A stretch of 64,000 nt of DNA from Prevotella veroralis DSM 19559 = JCM 6290 (lineage in GTDB: Bacteria; Bacteroidota; Bacteroidia; Bacteroidales; Bacteroidaceae). Under the pieces are notes generated by a model. That model was not told the DNA's origin and searched no databases. It saw nothing but the letters and a program-made list of their open reading frames with translations. The stretch spans positions 62,001 through 126,000 of the forward strand of contig NZ_KB898326.1 in NCBI RefSeq assembly GCF_000377625.1, given 5' to 3'. This document shows positions 62,440-64,000 of the stretch, piece after piece. Each line of letters starts with the position of its first letter. The first letter of the stretch is position 1. The position numbers were made by a program, and so were the translations under genes.

Positions 62440-62735
62440 TTGAGAGAGGAGGGGGATGTCTCTAAATCTCTCCCCGTCTGTCCCTACTTTGTGACATCTA
62501 CTCCAATTGACGAGGGCGTTTCTTTATATCAACGAGGGCGTTTCCTTGCTTCAAAGAAAGGCTCTCTTGAATGCGAGAAGGGCGTCTCTTTCTTTGCAAC
62601 CTCTTGTTTGTTGCTAACGAGACCAAGTCTCGTTACACATCTCCCAGCACTCAGCTACCATGTAAACACACATTTCGCTAAGTATTTTTCGCCTTTCGGA
62701 GAGGTAGAGTGGGGCTTTTAGAGGGATTTTGGGGA
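62440..62735. repeat. Mosaic repeat island 13
   Basis: Degenerate copies: CCGTCTGTCCCTACTTTG half palindrome (62469-62486), GAAACGCC-type array (62513-62590), CTAACGAGACCAAGTCTCG hairpin module (62613-62640; stem 62618-62632), and GAGG-rich remnants (62695-62735). Confidence 0.75.
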
Positions 62736-62748
62736 GGCTACTATTGAA

Positions 62749-62946
62749 TTATAACCGACCGATTTCTGATAGTACATCAGCCACATCTTCGGGTGTATTG
62801 AATAGGATACCTTCCTCCAACTCATTATCTGATAACTGATTAAGAAGCTCTTTTGCGGATGCCTCATCAAAGCGTGGTTCACCCTTTGTGTTGGTCTTTG
62901 CGAGTAGAGCTGATAGTATTTCTTTGCGGAATTCTTCGATTGACAT
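62749..62946 (-). CDS. Small acidic helical protein, unknown
   Basis: Protein of 65 residues, predicted all-helical and acidic (SIEEFRKEILSALLAKTN; ASAKELLNQLSDNELEEGI; EDVADVLSEIGRL). It lies 33 bp downstream of yaaA on the same strand, a probable operon partner. No family assigned. Confidence 0.65.
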   Translation of the reverse strand: MSIEEFRKEILSALLAKTNTKGEPRFDEASAKELLNQLSDNELEEGILFNTPEDVADVLSEIGRL

Positions 62947-62979
62947 AATACTAATAGGTTATTGTTTGGAGTAAAAGAG

Positions 62980-63750
62980 TTATACGTTTTGCATTAAAAT
63001 AAAGTGTGGGTGCGCCTCATCGCCATAGTTGGCTTGATAAGTAAAGCCCTCATATTCAAATGAAAGGAGGTCGCTTGGTTTTGTGAGACGATTGCGAAGA
63101 ATATAGCTCGTCATCGCTCCTCGACAGCTCTTGGCATATACACTCACAGCCTTCAGACGGCTACCTTGATCTACCATAAACTGCGGTTGGATAATACGAA
63201 CAGCCTTTTGCAGTCGCTTCCAGTCGAAGAGTTGCTGAAACTCTGCCGTTGCCAAGTGTACAAGCACGCCGTCATCATCTTGCACCACATTGATGAGTAT
63301 ATCGGTTAGTAAGGGCTTCCAATATGCAAACATATTCTTTCCATCATTCTGCATGAGCTTTGCCTTGCCCTCAAGACGATAAGGGTGAATGAGATCCAAG
63401 GGGCGCAAGAGTCCATAAAGAAAGCTCGTTATCCATAGATGATCATCGGCAAAACGGAAGTCATCGGGACTATATTGCTGTGCTTTCAAGCACTTATAAG
63501 CCTGTCCATAATAGGCTAGGAGAGCTGGAAGAAGTGCCTCCCGATTGAAGAAGTCTTGATAACGTAGCTTGTTTTCCAGGGCTATTTTCTCATTGCAATG
63601 TAGTTCCTTGGATAGGATATCAACGGACATCTCGCCCAGTTCTAACGCCATTCTCCCCACTTCCTTACCGAAGTGTGGCTCGTGCGTGAGGGGTACTTGC
63701 ACCGAAGTGGTGCTATTCATTATCTTTGCCGAAGCAAGTAGCATTTGCAT
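62980..63750 (-). CDS. yaaA: Peroxide stress protein YaaA (DUF328)
   Basis: Protein of 256 residues of the UPF0246/YaaA family, which lowers free iron during peroxide stress in E. coli. Start MQMLLASAKIM. Family blocks are YQDFFNREALLPALLAYYGQAYK, given in part as LLPALLAYYGQAYK, then FLYGLLRPLDLIHPYRLE and the late YAKSCRGAMTSYIL. Confidence 0.93.
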   Translation of the reverse strand: MQMLLASAKIMNSTTSVQVPLTHEPHFGKEVGRMALELGEMSVDILSKELHCNEKIALENKLRYQDFFNREALLPALLAYYGQAYKCLKAQQYSPDDFRFADDHLWITSFLYGLLRPLDLIHPYRLEGKAKLMQNDGKNMFAYWKPLLTDILINVVQDDDGVLVHLATAEFQQLFDWKRLQKAVRIIQPQFMVDQGSRLKAVSVYAKSCRGAMTSYILRNRLTKPSDLLSFEYEGFTYQANYGDEAHPHFILMQNV

Positions 63751-63920
63751 ATTTAGTGCTTATTGGGGGCTTTGCAGGAGTTAATGAGGTTATAGGAGTT
63801 AATGAAGTAAAGACAATACTGCCATTGATTGCATTGCTTTCATACGACTACAAGCAACAGAAGGGATGTCTTAACTCCATTCACTCCTTCACTTCTTTCA
63901 CTCCTATAGAAGTCTATTTC

Positions 63921-64000
63921 CTAATACTTCAACCCCATATTATAAAGGATGAAACCATAGATATCGGCTTGTTCCTCTAGTTGTTTAGATAGAGGCTTAC
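63921..64000 (-). CDS. C-terminal end of a gene cut by the window edge
   Basis: Minus-strand frame open from the edge, ending LEEQADIYGFILYNMGLKY and a TAG at 63921-63923. The helical, hydrophobic-patterned end looks coding, but only 25 residues are visible, so no function is offered. The 170 bp between it and yaaA show no gene, only GGAGTTAATGA direct repeats (63777-63806) and CACTCCTTCACTTC-like runs. Confidence 0.45.
   Translation of the reverse strand, partial: KPLSKQLEEQADIYGFILYNMGLKY

Noticed and set aside
62296..62721. 141-codon plus-strand ORF across the CTGTCA element and island 13
   Set aside because: Composite of two repeat types, no promoter, residues mirror repeat sequence.
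63726..63980. 84-codon plus-strand ORF at the right edge
   Set aside because: Starts with TTG inside yaaA and runs opposite to a better-looking minus-strand C-terminus (63921-64000).

Overview
The window looks like a chromosomal segment of an oral- or gut-type Prevotella or close relative (Bacteroidota, Bacteroidales). The support is: promoters of the Bacteroidota type (TTTG, 19-21 bp, TAnnTTTG) in front of many genes; a primary sigma factor of only 290 residues with no region 1.1; and family-typical genes such as DUF5686, PCMD, DUF5112/5113, DUF4492-cydAB, DUF3822, DUF2723 and carboxynorspermidine decarboxylase. There is no rRNA, CRISPR array, prophage or intact insertion sequence. One tRNA (Lys, TTT) is present.

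Layout. 1-5.0 kb: HAD protein, myo-inositol-phosphate synthase (inositol lipid supply) and a large DUF5686 outer-membrane protein. 5.4-9.9 kb: fluoride channel, CbpA-like co-chaperone with carboxynorspermidine decarboxylase, a ThiE/TenI-like protein and PRPP synthetase. 9.9-10.8 kb: a gene-poor stretch holding a strong candidate small RNA with its own promoter and terminator. 10.8-15.2 kb: TetR regulator with an adjacent palindromic operator, fabG, an RluA-type pseudouridine synthase, a PCMD lipoprotein and a beta-barrel protein. 16-21 kb: an 1180-residue hybrid sensor with its response regulator and a membrane protein. 21.3-31.2 kb: rpoD, HAD phosphatase, a Ser-type sulfatase, Mrp ATPase, lrgAB, DUF3822 and rsmD. 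31.5-41.3 kb: TPR protein with a substrate-binding lipoprotein, radA, SGNH hydrolase, small lytic transglycosylase, GH25 lysozyme and fhs. 42-50.3 kb: a TolC-HlyD-permease-permease exporter lacking an ATPase gene, then DUF4492-cydA-cydB. 50.4-64 kb: patatin phospholipase, trmB, tRNA-Lys, glyA, cupin, queG, polysaccharide deacetylase, DUF2723 glycosyltransferase-like protein, yaaA and the edge of one more gene.

The most unusual property is at least thirteen intergenic islands of mosaic repeats, built from about seven recurring modules: an AT-rich module, GACAGACG palindromes, GAAACGCC hairpin arrays, CCCCTCC palindromes, and others. They never interrupt a gene, but they have supplied the last codons of three genes. 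A separate dispersed element about 85 bp long, with CTGTCA-type inverted ends, occurs three times. Two structured elements of similar architecture (long closing stem plus two small hairpins with CAA-type and GAG-type loops) lie directly 3' of fhs and glyA, both one-carbon/folate genes. With the 10.1-kb small RNA, these are the best candidates for undescribed biology here.

Functional themes are envelope biogenesis and turnover (inositol lipid, outer-membrane proteins, lysozymes, LrgAB, deacetylase, DUF2723), one-carbon and nucleotide metabolism (fhs, glyA, prs), tRNA/rRNA modification (RluA type, rsmD, trmB, queG) and microaerobic respiration (cydAB). All functions are read from sequence motifs and family knowledge; no database search was run.
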